Shown here in pieces: positions 31,230 through 40,685 of a stretch of 64,000 nt of DNA. A program made the position numbers and the translations under genes. Numbering within the stretch: position 1 is the first letter of the stretch; each line of letters opens with the position of its first letter. Under the pieces are notes generated by a model that was not told the origin of the DNA, searched no databases, and saw only the letters and a program-made list of their open reading frames with translations. Origin of the DNA: Streptomyces zhaozhouensis (GTDB lineage: Bacteria; Actinomycetota; Actinomycetes; Streptomycetales; Streptomycetaceae); NCBI RefSeq assembly GCF_900230195.1, contig NZ_OCNE01000001.1, positions 372,001 to 436,000 on the forward strand, given 5' to 3'.

Positions 31230-32264
31230 TCACCACACCTCTCCCTGTCGGCGCAGCGCCCTGCGGTAGGCGATGGCGAACAGCACGAGCAGCAGCAGGA
31301 TCAGCACGCCCCAGGTCGCCGAGCCGGCGAAGTCGCGGGGGCTGTTGACGAAGGCCAGCCGGAACGCCTCGGTGACCAGGATGTCGGTGGAGCCGGCCGG
31401 GCCTCCCCTGGTCAGCAGGAAGATCACCGGGAACATGTTGAACGTCCAGATGGTGGAGAGCAGCACCACCGTCATGCTGACCGAACGCACCCCGGGCAGC
31501 GTGATGTTGACGAAGCGCTGCCACGCGTTGGCGCCGTCCATCTCGGCCGCCTCGTACTGCTCGGCGGGGATGGACTGGAGCGCGCCCAGCATGGCGATCA
31601 GCATGAACGGGACGCCCAGCCAGACGTTGACCGCGATCACGGAGATCTTGGCCCAGGTCGGGTCGGAGAGCCAGGCGATCCCCTCGACGCCGCCGGAGTC
31701 GAGGACGCCGTTGAGGATGCCGTTGCGCTCGTTGAAGAGCATCCGCCAGGCGAAGATCGACACGAAGGCCGGGATGGCCCACGGCAGGATCAGCGCCATC
31801 CGGTAGAGGGTGCGGCCCCGGAAGACGCGGTTGAGCATGTTGGCCAGGCCGAGGCCGACGAGGAAGGTGATGCCGACGCAGGCCACCGTCCACAGCACGG
31901 TCCAGCCGAGCCGGTCCCAGAAGACGTCGTCGGTGAGGACGTCGGTGTAGTTCTCCAGGCCGACGAAGTCGTAGGTGGCCTCGATGGTGTTGACGCCGAT
32001 GGTGCGCTCGACGTTGGCCTCGTCGGCGTCGGTCAGCGACAGGTAGACGCCGCGGACCAGGGGGTAGCCGATGATCACGGTGATGACCGCGACCACGGGC
32101 GTGATCATCGCCCAGGCGTACCAGTAGGCGGCGAGCCGCTGCCGCAGGGAGCGGCCGGTGCGGCGGGGCCCCGGCCTCCCGGCCCCGGCGTCGGCCGGGG
32201 TCGGGGGCGCGGTGGCGGTCCCGCCGCCGGGGGTGGTGTCGATGGGGTGAGCCGCGTCAGCCAT
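31230..32264 (-). CDS. malF: Maltose/maltodextrin ABC transporter permease MalF
   Basis: A 344-residue permease with a Pro/Gly-rich cytoplasmic N-terminus, six predicted spans and the coupling loop EAAEMDGANAWQRFVNITLPGV. YDFVGLENYTDVLTDDVFWDRLGWT is the usual MalF-type outer segment. ATG 32264 is preferred because GGAGG (32274-32278) is 9 nt upstream; GTG 32300 overlapping the malE stop is an alternative adding 12 residues. It is second in the malEFG-glucosidase-regulator operon. Confidence 0.94.
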   Translation of the reverse strand: MADAAHPIDTTPGGGTATAPPTPADAGAGRPGPRRTGRSLRQRLAAYWYAWAMITPVVAVITVIIGYPLVRGVYLSLTDADEANVERTIGVNTIEATYDFVGLENYTDVLTDDVFWDRLGWTVLWTVACVGITFLVGLGLANMLNRVFRGRTLYRMALILPWAIPAFVSIFAWRMLFNERNGILNGVLDSGGVEGIAWLSDPTWAKISVIAVNVWLGVPFMLIAMLGALQSIPAEQYEAAEMDGANAWQRFVNITLPGVRSVSMTVVLLSTIWTFNMFPVIFLLTRGGPAGSTDILVTEAFRLAFVNSPRDFAGSATWGVLILLLLVLFAIAYRRALRRQGEVW

Positions 32265-32296
32265 GTCTCGTGCCCTCCGTCCCGTGGGGCCCGTGC

Positions 32297-33550
32297 TCAC
32301 TGCCAGTCTTCGAGCAGGTCACGGTAGGCGTCGCCGGTGTCCCGCGCGGCCTGCTCCGGGGAGGCGGAGCCGGTGAGCATGGCCTCGATGGAGGTGCGCA
32401 GCGGGTCGAAGAGCGACTGCGCCTGCGGGATCCAGGGGCGCTCGTGGGCGACATCCACGGCGGGCTTGAAGAACTGCACCATCTCGTTGCCCTCGACCGC
32501 CGGCTCCGCGTAGACGGACTCGCGGGTGGGCAGGAGGCTGAGCTCCTCGGTGATGCGCGCCTGGGTCTCGGCCGAGCTCATGTACTTGACGAACTCGAAG
32601 GAGGCGTCGGCGTCGGGGGTGCCGGCGTAGACGCCGTAGTTCCAGCCGCCGAGCGGGGAGCCCTGCTGGGCGCCGCCGCCGGGGACGGGGGCCACGCCCA
32701 GGTCGTCGCCGAGGGCGTTCCGCGCGTCGGCGATGGCCCAGGGGCCGTTGATCATCATGGCGAGGGAGCCGTCGGCGAAGCCCGACATCATGTTCTCCCA
32801 GCCGTCGCTGGTGTCGGTGATCGCGACACCGGACTCGACCAGGTCGTTCATCTGCTCGAAGGCGGCCACGCCGGCCTCGTCGTCGATGGTGACCCGCTGG
32901 TCCCCGGCGTCCACCAGGTCGCCGCCCTCGCCGTAGAGGAAGGGCAGGAACCAGTACGGGTCGTCGCCGCGCACGTAGAGCGGGGTGGCGCCGGTCTCCT
33001 CCAAGGCGTCGGCGTCCTCGCGGATCTGGTCGAGGGTCTCGGGCACCTCGACGCCGGCCTCCTCCAGCAGCGCCTTGTTGTAGAAGAGCGCGAGGGTGTC
33101 GGTGACCTGGGGAACGGCGTAGGTCTGGCCGTCGTACTGGGTGCTCGCCCAGGGCTCGGCGAGGAAGTCCTCCTGGTCCTCCAGGGCGGCGGTGTCGTCC
33201 AGCGGGTAGAGGTAGCCGAGGCTCGCGAAGTCCGCGACCCAGGCCACCTCGGTGCGCATCACGTCGGGGGCCTCGTTGGCGCCGGCGGCGTTCTTGAAGC
33301 GGTTCTGCGCGTCGTCGAAGCCGACGTTGACGTAGTCGACGGTGACGCCCGGGTGCAGGTCCTCGAACTCCTTGGCGACGGCCTCGAAGACCGCGGCCTC
33401 GGTCTCGTTGGAGGTGTCCCAGTAGGTGACGGTGCCGGACAGCTCGCCGTCCGCTCCCCCGCCGCCGTCCCCGCCGTCGTCCCCGCCGCAAGCTGTTGCC
33501 GCAACAGCCAGTGCTGCCAGCACGGCCGTGGTCCCTATGCTGCGCCGCAT
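32297..33550 (-). CDS. malE: Maltose/maltodextrin-binding lipoprotein MalE
   Basis: A 417-residue extracytoplasmic solute-binding lipoprotein. The signal peptide MRRSIGTTAVLAALAVAATAC ends at a lipobox cysteine (Cys21), followed by a Gly/Asp linker and the family 1 binding fold (GTVTYWDTSNETEAAVFEAV, MMINGPWAIADA). ATG 33550 follows AAGGAG; the longer upstream frame has no signal sequence. It is the first gene of the mal operon, divergent from malR, with two dyads in the intergenic region that probably bind MalR. Confidence 0.95.
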   Translation of the reverse strand: MRRSIGTTAVLAALAVAATACGGDDGGDGGGGADGELSGTVTYWDTSNETEAAVFEAVAKEFEDLHPGVTVDYVNVGFDDAQNRFKNAAGANEAPDVMRTEVAWVADFASLGYLYPLDDTAALEDQEDFLAEPWASTQYDGQTYAVPQVTDTLALFYNKALLEEAGVEVPETLDQIREDADALEETGATPLYVRGDDPYWFLPFLYGEGGDLVDAGDQRVTIDDEAGVAAFEQMNDLVESGVAITDTSDGWENMMSGFADGSLAMMINGPWAIADARNALGDDLGVAPVPGGGAQQGSPLGGWNYGVYAGTPDADASFEFVKYMSSAETQARITEELSLLPTRESVYAEPAVEGNEMVQFFKPAVDVAHERPWIPQAQSLFDPLRTSIEAMLTGSASPEQAARDTGDAYRDLLEDWQ

Positions 33551-33647
33551 GTGAACTCCTTCAACCGTTCGCCCGATATGGGGCGGTATGACCACCCTAT
33601 GCGCCGCGCCACTGCGGCGCCGGGCCGAGCAGGAACGTAACAGTGGC

Positions 33648-33691
33648 GCAAGACTTTGGAAAGACCTTGCCGCAACTTTCTGCAAAAGTGC
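33648..33691. promoter_or_regulatory. Two adjacent dyads, probable MalR operators
   Basis: GCAAGACTTT (33648-33657) and AAAGACCTTGC (33660-33670) form an imperfect dyad; directly after it GCAACTTT (33672-33679) and AAAAGTGC (33684-33691) form another. GCAAG/CTTGC and CTTTnCA-type half-sites are the known style of MalR targets at malE promoters in Streptomyces. The site lies 98 bp upstream of malE. Confidence 0.65.
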
Positions 33692-33844
33692 GCTGGACAG
33701 GTCTTTTCCCACCACGGAGCGCACACGCGACCGCCGGGCGGCGGAGAGCGCTCCCGCAACGCCCCGCCGTTTTCCGGCCGGAACGGCGGGGGTCGCCGGG
33801 GCGCGAGTAGGCGCTGTCAGCGGCGGGGGGTAGGGTCGCGAACT

Positions 33845-34867
33845 GTGACCGCGCGGCTAGCCGACATCGCAGCCCAGGCGGGGGTCAGTGAGGCGACCGT
33901 CAGCCGGGTGTTGAACGGCAAGCCGGGCGTCGCCTCGGCCACCCGCGAGTCCGTCCTTGCCGCTCTCGACCTGCTCGGGTACGAACGCCCCGCCCGGCTG
34001 GCCAAGCGCAGCGCGGGCCTCGTCGGGCTGATCACCCCCGAGCTGGAGAACCCGATCTTCCCCGCCTTCGCGCAGGTCATCTGCCAGGCGCTCACCCGTC
34101 AGGGGTACACCCCGGTGCTGGCCACCCAGACCCCGGGAGGCTCCACCGAGGACGAGCTGACGGGGATGCTGGTGGAGCGCGGGGTCTCCGGGATCATCTT
34201 CGTCTCCGGACTGCACGCCGACACCTCGGCCGACATGGAGCGCTACGACCGGCTCCGCGCCAGCGGCGTCCCCTTCGTGCTGATCAACGGCTACGCGCCG
34301 AGCGTGCGCGCCCCCTTCGTCTCGCCGGACGACCGGGCGGCGATGCGGCTCGCGGTGACGCATCTGGCCTCGCTCGGCCACCGGGAGATCGGCTTGGCGC
34401 TGGGGCCGACCAGGTTCGTCCCGGTCCAGCGGAAGATGACCGGCTTCGTCGAGGGGATGACCGCCGAGCTGGGCATCGCCGCCGGGCGGGCCGAGGAGCT
34501 GATCGAGCACTCGCTCTTCACCCTGGAGGGCGGGCAGGCGGCGGCCTCCGCCCTGCTGGACCGGGGCTGCACGGCGGTCATCTGCGCCAGCGACATGATG
34601 GCGCTCGGCGCGATCCGCGCGGCCCGCCAGCGCGGCCTGGCCGTCCCGGCGGACTGCTCGGTGATCGGCTTCGACGACTCGCCGCTGATCGCCTTCACCG
34701 ACCCGCCGTTGACCACCATCCGCCAGCCGGTGCCGGCGATGGGACAGGCCGCCGTGCGGGCGCTGCTGGAGGAGCTGGGCGGCACGCCGGCGCCGCCGAG
34801 CGAGTTCGTCTTCCTGCCGGAGCTGGTGGTGCGCGGCTCCACGGCCGCCGCCCCCGCGCGCGGCTGA
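33845..34867 (+). CDS. malR: Maltose operon repressor MalR (LacI family)
   Basis: A 340-residue LacI repressor: helix-turn-helix ARLADIAAQAGVSEATVSRV, hinge LNGKPGVASATRESVL, then a periplasmic-binding-like core ending DDSPLIAFTDPPLTTIRQPV. It sits divergent from malE, the usual position of MalR, and should repress malE until a maltose-type inducer appears. GTG 33845 gives the family N-terminus; TAGGGT at 33831-33836, 8 nt upstream, could be a leaderless -10 box, though GGGGGGTAGGG also resembles a ribosome site. A close paralogue ends the operon at 27.5 kb. Confidence 0.93.
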   Translation: MTARLADIAAQAGVSEATVSRVLNGKPGVASATRESVLAALDLLGYERPARLAKRSAGLVGLITPELENPIFPAFAQVICQALTRQGYTPVLATQTPGGSTEDELTGMLVERGVSGIIFVSGLHADTSADMERYDRLRASGVPFVLINGYAPSVRAPFVSPDDRAAMRLAVTHLASLGHREIGLALGPTRFVPVQRKMTGFVEGMTAELGIAAGRAEELIEHSLFTLEGGQAAASALLDRGCTAVICASDMMALGAIRAARQRGLAVPADCSVIGFDDSPLIAFTDPPLTTIRQPVPAMGQAAVRALLEELGGTPAPPSEFVFLPELVVRGSTAAAPARG

Positions 34868-35021
34868 GCGCCCCGCGCGCGCCCCTTCCCACCAGCCCCT
34901 CCGGGTTCTCCCGGGGTGCCCCTCGGGGGCGCCATCCCCCGAACGACGGAGGCGCACCGGGCCGAAGACCAGACCGGAGGATGATCGGGCGGACGCCAGC
35001 GCTCTGGCAGACTAGTCGCCC

Positions 35022-36056
35022 ATGGGGGCAACCAGCGTCAGTCCGAGTGAGGAACGAGTGGAAGCGGCCGTGTCCGTGACCGACCGACAAGACACCACCG
35101 CGCCGGCCCCCCACAGACCCTTCGCCCGCCTGCGTCTCCCGAGCCGTCCGAAGCTCTGGTTCGAGCTGCTGCTGATCGCCGTCAGCTACGCGGTCTACTC
35201 CGCGATCCGCAACGCCGCGCCCGCCCGTGTGGAGGACGCGCAGCGGCACGCCCGCTGGATCTGGGACCTCCAGGACAAGATGGGCCTGGCCTTCGAGCGC
35301 TCGGTCAACCACGGCGTCGAGGGCGTGACCTGGCTGGTCGTGTCGATGAACTACTACTACGCGACGCTGCACTTCGTGGTCACCATCGGCGTGCTGGTCT
35401 GGCTCTTCCGCAGCCACCCCGGGCGGTACGGGCCGACGCGGCTGGTGCTCTTCGTCACCACCGGCGTCGCCCTCGTCGGCTACTACTTCTTCCCGCTGGC
35501 GCCGCCGAGGCTGATGGAGGGCATGGACTTCATCGACACGGCCCGCGTCCACCACACCTGGGGTTCGCTGTCCACCGAGGACAGCGCGATGGCCTCGGTC
35601 TCCAACCAGTACGCGGCCATGCCCTCGATGCACATCGGCTGGTCCCTGTGGTGCGGGCTGACGATAGCCGTGCTGGCCAAGCCGCTGTGGGCCAAGATCC
35701 TCGGCGCCCTCTACCCGGCGGTCACGCTGCTGGTGATCGTGGCCACCGCCAACCACTTCTGGCTGGACGCGGTCGGCGGGATGATCTGCCTCGCCGTGGG
35801 CTTCCTGGTCGCCCACCTCTGGTACGGCAGGGTCTGCTACCGGCTGCCCCGCGAGGTGGCGGGCCCCTCGAGCCCGTCGACGGCGACGGCCGTCCGGCTC
35901 GGCAAGGCGGAGCCGGCCGGCTCCGCGCCCGCCACCGCGCCGCCCCCCACCTCGGCGACGGCGGTCTCCGGCGGCACGTCCACGGCCTCCACCGCGTCCA
36001 CGTCCTCGAAGGGCCCCCCGGCCGACGCCGGGCCGCCCCCGGGTCAGCCCTCGTAG
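35022..36056 (+). CDS. PAP2-superfamily integral membrane protein (inositol phosphorylceramide synthase-like)
   Basis: A 344-residue protein with about six membrane spans. The phosphatase signature is split across the membrane: SNQYAAMPSMHIGWSLW holds the serine and first histidine, and ATANHFWLDAVGG holds the second histidine and aspartate. The first motif (KxxxxxxRP) is weak, as in the PAP2_3/inositol-phosphoceramide-synthase-like group. It likely transfers or removes a lipid head-group phosphate; the substrate is unknown. The Ala/Ser/Pro-rich C-terminal tail (about 60 residues) is disordered. Its stop overlaps the glnE stop by 13 bp tail to tail. Confidence 0.85.
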   Translation: MGATSVSPSEERVEAAVSVTDRQDTTAPAPHRPFARLRLPSRPKLWFELLLIAVSYAVYSAIRNAAPARVEDAQRHARWIWDLQDKMGLAFERSVNHGVEGVTWLVVSMNYYYATLHFVVTIGVLVWLFRSHPGRYGPTRLVLFVTTGVALVGYYFFPLAPPRLMEGMDFIDTARVHHTWGSLSTEDSAMASVSNQYAAMPSMHIGWSLWCGLTIAVLAKPLWAKILGALYPAVTLLVIVATANHFWLDAVGGMICLAVGFLVAHLWYGRVCYRLPREVAGPSSPSTATAVRLGKAEPAGSAPATAPPPTSATAVSGGTSTASTASTSSKGPPADAGPPPGQPS

Positions 36057-39031
36057 AAGACCCGCTCCACCACGCCGCGCGCCCGCCGGGTCACGCGTCG
36101 GTAGTCGTCCAGCATCATGCCGGCGGTGCCCGGTTCGTACCCCAGGTAACGCGCCACGGCCGCCGTCTCCCGGGTGTCGGTGGGGAAGCTGTCCAACGGC
36201 CGGCCGCGCACCAGCATCACCGCGTTCCGCACCCGGGAGGCCAGCACCCACGCCTCGTCGAGCACCGCCGCGTCCTCCTCGGTCAGCAGCCCGGCCGCCG
36301 CCGCCGCCGCCAGCGCCGGGCGGGTGCCGGTGGTGCGCAGCGCGGGAAGCTCGGCGCCGTGGCGCAACTGGAGGAGCTGGACGGTCCACTCGATGTCGGA
36401 CAGGCCGCCCCGGCCCAGCTTGGTGTGGGTGGTCGGGTCGGCGCCGCGCGGCAGCCGCTCGGCCTCCATCCGCGCCTTCAGCTTGCGGATCTCCAGCACC
36501 GACCGTTCCGGCAGCCCCTCGGCCGGGTAGCGCAGCGGGTCGATCAGCTCGACGAAGCGCCGCCCCACCTCCTCGTCCCCGGCGACCGGCTCGGCGCGCA
36601 GCAGCGCCTGGCTCTCCCACACCAACGACCAGCGGCGGTAGTACGCCGCGTAGCTGGCGAGCGAACGGACCAGCGGCCCGTTGCGCCCCTCGGGCCGCAG
36701 GTCGGTGTCGACCGGCAGCGGCGGGTCGACACTGGGCAGTTGGAGCAGCCGGATCATCTCGTTGGCCCACGCCCTGGCCTGGTCAGCCGCGGCCGACTCG
36801 TCAGCGCCCGGCAGCGGCTCGTGGACCAGCACCACGTCCGCGTCCGAGCCGTAGCTCAGCTCCCGCCCGCCGAAGCGCCCCATCGCGATGACCGCGAGCC
36901 GGGTCAGCGGCTCCCCGCCCCTGGCCGCGCGGGCGGCCTCCAGCGCGCCGACGAGGGTGGCCGCGTTGATGTCGGTGAGCGCGCTGCCGACCAGGTCCAG
37001 GGCCGCCCCCTGGTCGGTGGTGGCGTCCGGGCTGTCCTCGGGGGCGTAGGCGCCGATGATGTCGGCGGCCGCCGTGCGGAACAGCTCACGCCGGCGCACG
37101 CCCCGCGCCGCCGTCGCCGCGGCCTCCGGGCCGCCGGCGCGGCCGACGGCGGCGCGCGTCTCCTGGGTGAGGGCGGCCCGGCCGCGCGGGCGCAGCCCGG
37201 CGGGGTCCCCGAGCAGCGCCACCGCCTCGGGGGCGCGCAGCAGCAGGTCGGGGGCGAGCCGGCCGGCGGACAGCACCCGGGCCAGGTTCTCGGCGGCGGC
37301 GCCCTCGTCGCGCAGCAGCCGCAGATACCAGGGGGTGGTGCCCAGCGCGTCGGAGACCTTGCGGAAGCCGAGCAGCCCCGCGTCCGGGTCGGCCGAGTCG
37401 GCGAACCTGTCCAACAGCACGGGCAGCAGCGTGCGTTGGATCGCCGCCTTGCGGCTGACGCCCGAGGCCAGCGCGGTCAGATGGCGCAGCGCGGCGGCCG
37501 GGTCGGTGTAGCCAAGCGCCTCCAGGCGCTCCTTCGCCGCGCCCTCGCCCAGCCTGACCTGGCCCGCCTCCAGCCGGGCGACCGCGTCCAGCAGCGGCCG
37601 GTAGAAGAGCTTCTCGTGCAGCCGGCGCACCCCCGAGGTGTGGCGGCGCCAGGCCGCGGTCAGCTCGCGGACCGGGTCGACGGTGAAGCCGAGCGAGCGG
37701 CCGAGCCGGCGCAGCTCGGACTCCTCGGTCGGCATCAGATGGGTGCGGCGCAGCCGGTGGAGCTGTATGCGGTGCTCGACGGTGCGCAGAAAGCGGTAGG
37801 AGCGGTCCAGCTCGGCGGCGTCGGCGCGGCCGACGTACCCGCCGTCGGCGAGCGCGGCCAGCGCGTCGAGGGTCGGCGCGCGCCGCAGCTCGGGGTCCGT
37901 CCTGCCGTGCACCAGCTGGAGCAGCTGGACGGCGAACTCGACGTCCCGCAGCCCCCCGGGGCCGAGCTTCAGCTCGCGGTCCAGCTGCGCGGCGGGGACG
38001 GAACGTTCGACGCGGCGGCGCATCCGCTGCACGTCGGGCACGAAGTTCTCCCGTTCGGCGGCGCGCCACACCAGGGGCGCGACGGCCGCCCGGTACTCCT
38101 CGCCGAGGGGGACGTCGCCGGCGATGGGCCTGGCCTTGAGCAGCGCCTGGAACTCCCAGGTCTTGGCCCAGCGCTGGTAGTAGGCGAGATGGCTGCTGAG
38201 GGTGCGGACCAGCGGGCCGTTGCGGCCCTCGGGGCGGAGGTTGGCGTCGACGGGCCAGATGGTGCCCTCGGCGGTGCGCTCGGAGCAGATCCGCATCATG
38301 GCGGCGGCCAGCCGGGTCGCGGCGCGCAGCGCCGTCTCCTCGGGGACGCCCTCGACCGGCTCCGCGACGAAGATGACGTCGACGTCGGAGACGTAGTTCA
38401 GCTCCTGCCCCCCGCACTTGCCCATGCCGACGACGGCCAGCCGGCACCGGGCCGCGTCGTCGGGCGCGCCGGCCTCGGCGATCCGCAGGGCGGCGCGGAG
38501 CGTGGCGGTGGCGAGGTCGGCGAGTTCGGCCGCGGTCTGGGCGAGGTCGCTGCTGCCGGTGAGGTCGCGGGCGGCGATGGTGAGCAGCGCCCGGTGGTAG
38601 TGGACGCGCAGCGCGTCCCGGTCGTGGGCGTCGGCGAGCGCGGCCGTGAACTCCTCGGTACCGGGGTGGAGGTCGCTGGTGTCGAACGCGACGAGCGCCT
38701 GCCAGGTCGCGGGGTGGCGGACCAGCTCGTCGGCGAGGCCCTCGGAGGCGCCGAGCACGGCCAGCAGCCGGTCGCGCAGCGGCTTGGCGGCCAGCAGGGT
38801 GTCCAGCAGCCTGGCCCGTTCGGACTCCGGCTGCGCCTCGACGAGCCGGCCGAGGGCGCGCAGCGCCTGGTCCGGGTCGGCGACCGCGCCGAGCGCGTCC
38901 AGCAGGGTCGGCTGCTGCGCGACGGGGCGCAGCGCCGGGGTGTCCAGCAGCGCGCCGGCGGCGGACGGGTCGGTGAACCCCCTGCGCAGCAACTGTCCGA
39001 AACGGCTGTCCCGTCGCCCTCCCACCGGCAC
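36044..39031 (-). CDS. glnE: Bifunctional glutamine synthetase adenylyltransferase/adenylyl-removing enzyme
   Basis: GlnE adenylylates GSI at its conserved tyrosine (Tyr399 of the glnA product here) and removes it again. The 995-residue protein has two homologous nucleotidyltransferase halves: the first has VVGMGKCGGQELNYVSDVDV (about residue 200) with PVDANLRPEGRNGPLVRTL, the second has IAMGRFGGRELSYGSDADV (about residue 715) with PVDTDLRPEGRNGPLVRSL. Helical domains follow each half. GTG 39031 follows GAGAGGGGA by 9 nt and gives the usual N-terminus; the open frame to 40564 is a shadow. In streptomycetes GlnE lies near glnA2, as here. Confidence 0.96.
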   Translation of the reverse strand: MPVGGRRDSRFGQLLRRGFTDPSAAGALLDTPALRPVAQQPTLLDALGAVADPDQALRALGRLVEAQPESERARLLDTLLAAKPLRDRLLAVLGASEGLADELVRHPATWQALVAFDTSDLHPGTEEFTAALADAHDRDALRVHYHRALLTIAARDLTGSSDLAQTAAELADLATATLRAALRIAEAGAPDDAARCRLAVVGMGKCGGQELNYVSDVDVIFVAEPVEGVPEETALRAATRLAAAMMRICSERTAEGTIWPVDANLRPEGRNGPLVRTLSSHLAYYQRWAKTWEFQALLKARPIAGDVPLGEEYRAAVAPLVWRAAERENFVPDVQRMRRRVERSVPAAQLDRELKLGPGGLRDVEFAVQLLQLVHGRTDPELRRAPTLDALAALADGGYVGRADAAELDRSYRFLRTVEHRIQLHRLRRTHLMPTEESELRRLGRSLGFTVDPVRELTAAWRRHTSGVRRLHEKLFYRPLLDAVARLEAGQVRLGEGAAKERLEALGYTDPAAALRHLTALASGVSRKAAIQRTLLPVLLDRFADSADPDAGLLGFRKVSDALGTTPWYLRLLRDEGAAAENLARVLSAGRLAPDLLLRAPEAVALLGDPAGLRPRGRAALTQETRAAVGRAGGPEAAATAARGVRRRELFRTAAADIIGAYAPEDSPDATTDQGAALDLVGSALTDINAATLVGALEAARAARGGEPLTRLAVIAMGRFGGRELSYGSDADVVLVHEPLPGADESAAADQARAWANEMIRLLQLPSVDPPLPVDTDLRPEGRNGPLVRSLASYAAYYRRWSLVWESQALLRAEPVAGDEEVGRRFVELIDPLRYPAEGLPERSVLEIRKLKARMEAERLPRGADPTTHTKLGRGGLSDIEWTVQLLQLRHGAELPALRTTGTRPALAAAAAAGLLTEEDAAVLDEAWVLASRVRNAVMLVRGRPLDSFPTDTRETAAVARYLGYEPGTAGMMLDDYRRVTRRARGVVERVFYEG

Positions 39032-39138
39032 CGTGGTCGTCCCCTCTCGGTCCCTGACCTGGCGACCGGCCGCCGCTTCTCCGGACGCGGCCGGTCCTGT
39101 AGGGGTAGAGCGTAACCATGCCCCGGCAGGCGGGGCGC

Positions 39139-40530
39139 TCAGACGCCGCGTGCCCCGGAGGGGGTCACGTTGTGGTTGAAGCGGAACATGTTGTCCGGGT
39201 CGAACCGCCGCTTCAGCGCGGCCAGCCGGGGAACGTCGGCCGGGTCGTGGACGGCGGGGGCGGCGGCGACCGCGAGCGGGCCGGTGAGGAAGTTGACGTA
39301 GGAGCGGCCGGTCGACCAGGGGACCATGCGCTTCATCAGGGCGTCCGCGTAGGAGCCGGTGGACTCGGGCGGCGAGATGATCATCAGGCTGAAGACGGCG
39401 TCCCGGTTCCCCACCGCGCTGGGCGCCTCCGGGGAGCGGCCCGCGGCGCCGCCGAGGTGGCGGAGCTCCAGCATGTAGGCGGGGCACTGGGAGACCTCGG
39501 GCCCCACCAGGGTGAGCACCTGGTCGACGGCGGCGGCGTCGAGGCCGCGCAGCATCACGGAGTGGGCGTGGTGGTCCAGCGGCTCGACGGGGTCGTCGTG
39601 GACCCGGGCGATCTCCAGGTACGGGCGTTCGGTGACGGTGTCCAGCAGCGGGGCGGTGACGGCGCGCAGCGGGGCGAGCAGTGCCTCGCCCTCGGCGACG
39701 GGGCCGGTGTGCGCGACCCGCAGGTGCAGCACGTGGGCGCCGCGCAGCGGTTCGGGGAACGGGGGCGTGTCGGGGAAGCGCACCAGCGCCAGCGAGGTGG
39801 TCATGGTCTCGGGCAGGGTGGCCGTCCACTCCCTCCAGGTGTGGGTGACCTCCGCCGCCGCCCATCCGGGGAAGAAGATCCCGCCGCCGTAGAACCGGTC
39901 GACCGGCACGAGGCCGAACTCCATCTCGGTGACCACGCCCAGGTTGTCCTTGCTGCCGCGCAGCCCCCAGTAGAGGTCGGGCTCGCCGCGCGGGCAGACC
40001 CGCCGCAGGTCGCCGTCGGCGGTGACCACCTCCAGCCGGGTGACCAGGTCGGCGGCGTAGCCGAACCGTCTGGCCAGCGGCCCGAGGCCGCCGCCGAGGG
40101 TGTAGCCGACGACGCCGACCTGCGGGGAGGAACCGTTGAGCGGGGCGAGGCCGTGTGCCCAGGCGGCCCTGATCACCTGCTCCCACCGCACGCCGGCGCC
40201 GACCGTCGCGGTGCGGCGCTCGGGGTCGACGGTGACCCGGGTCATCCGGTGGGTGCTGACCAGCAGCCCGCCGTCGGCGGGGCGGGTGATGCCGTGCCCC
40301 GTCGCGCGGACGGCGACCGGCAGGCCCCGTTCGGCGGCGTGGGCGACGGCGGTGCGCACGTCGTCCCGGTCCGCGGCGGCGACGGTCAGCTCCGGCTCGT
40401 GCCGGGCGACCCCGTTGAACGGGGCGGGCGGGGCGGCCGGTTCCGCGGCGGCGCCGCGCGCGTCGCCGGGGTCGAAGACGGCGCCGCGCAGATGCCGGGC
40501 GAGCTGCCGGGCGAGCGGGTGGGCGGGCAC
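39139..40530 (-). CDS. FAD-linked oxidase of the berberine-bridge-enzyme type
   Basis: A 463-residue flavoprotein with an FAD-binding PCMH-type domain (VAVRATGHGITRPADGGLLVST, then SSPQVGVVGYTLGGGLGPLARRFG) and the short C-terminal BBE motif (RSYVNFLTG... RLAALKRRFDPDNMFRFNHNV). The histidine in RATGHG is the likely 8-alpha attachment site for FAD; the second, cysteine attachment seen in bicovalent members is absent. The substrate is unknown (sugars, alkaloids or polyketides in relatives). GTG 40530 follows GAGAGGA by 7 nt; an in-frame ATG at 40566 is possible. It lies between glnE and glnA2 on the same strand without obvious functional link. Confidence 0.88.
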   Translation of the reverse strand: MPAHPLARQLARHLRGAVFDPGDARGAAAEPAAPPAPFNGVARHEPELTVAAADRDDVRTAVAHAAERGLPVAVRATGHGITRPADGGLLVSTHRMTRVTVDPERRTATVGAGVRWEQVIRAAWAHGLAPLNGSSPQVGVVGYTLGGGLGPLARRFGYAADLVTRLEVVTADGDLRRVCPRGEPDLYWGLRGSKDNLGVVTEMEFGLVPVDRFYGGGIFFPGWAAAEVTHTWREWTATLPETMTTSLALVRFPDTPPFPEPLRGAHVLHLRVAHTGPVAEGEALLAPLRAVTAPLLDTVTERPYLEIARVHDDPVEPLDHHAHSVMLRGLDAAAVDQVLTLVGPEVSQCPAYMLELRHLGGAAGRSPEAPSAVGNRDAVFSLMIISPPESTGSYADALMKRMVPWSTGRSYVNFLTGPLAVAAAPAVHDPADVPRLAALKRRFDPDNMFRFNHNVTPSGARGV

Positions 40531-40685
40531 GTGGGGGTCCTCTCGGAGGTGCGCTGGGGAGCACACAGTCTTGAGGTCCGAGAGCCCTTCTTACATCCCT
40601 CGTATGAGGGGCACCGGATCACCCGGGAGCGCACGACGCTCCGCGCGCGCCCCCCTTCACCACCATCCGCCCGGAGAGCGACCCT

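Noticed and set aside
39032..40564. N-terminal extension of glnE in one long minus-strand open frame
   Set aside because: It is the shadow frame of the FAD oxidase gene; composition is Arg/Pro-rich and GlnE homology begins just after GTG 39031.
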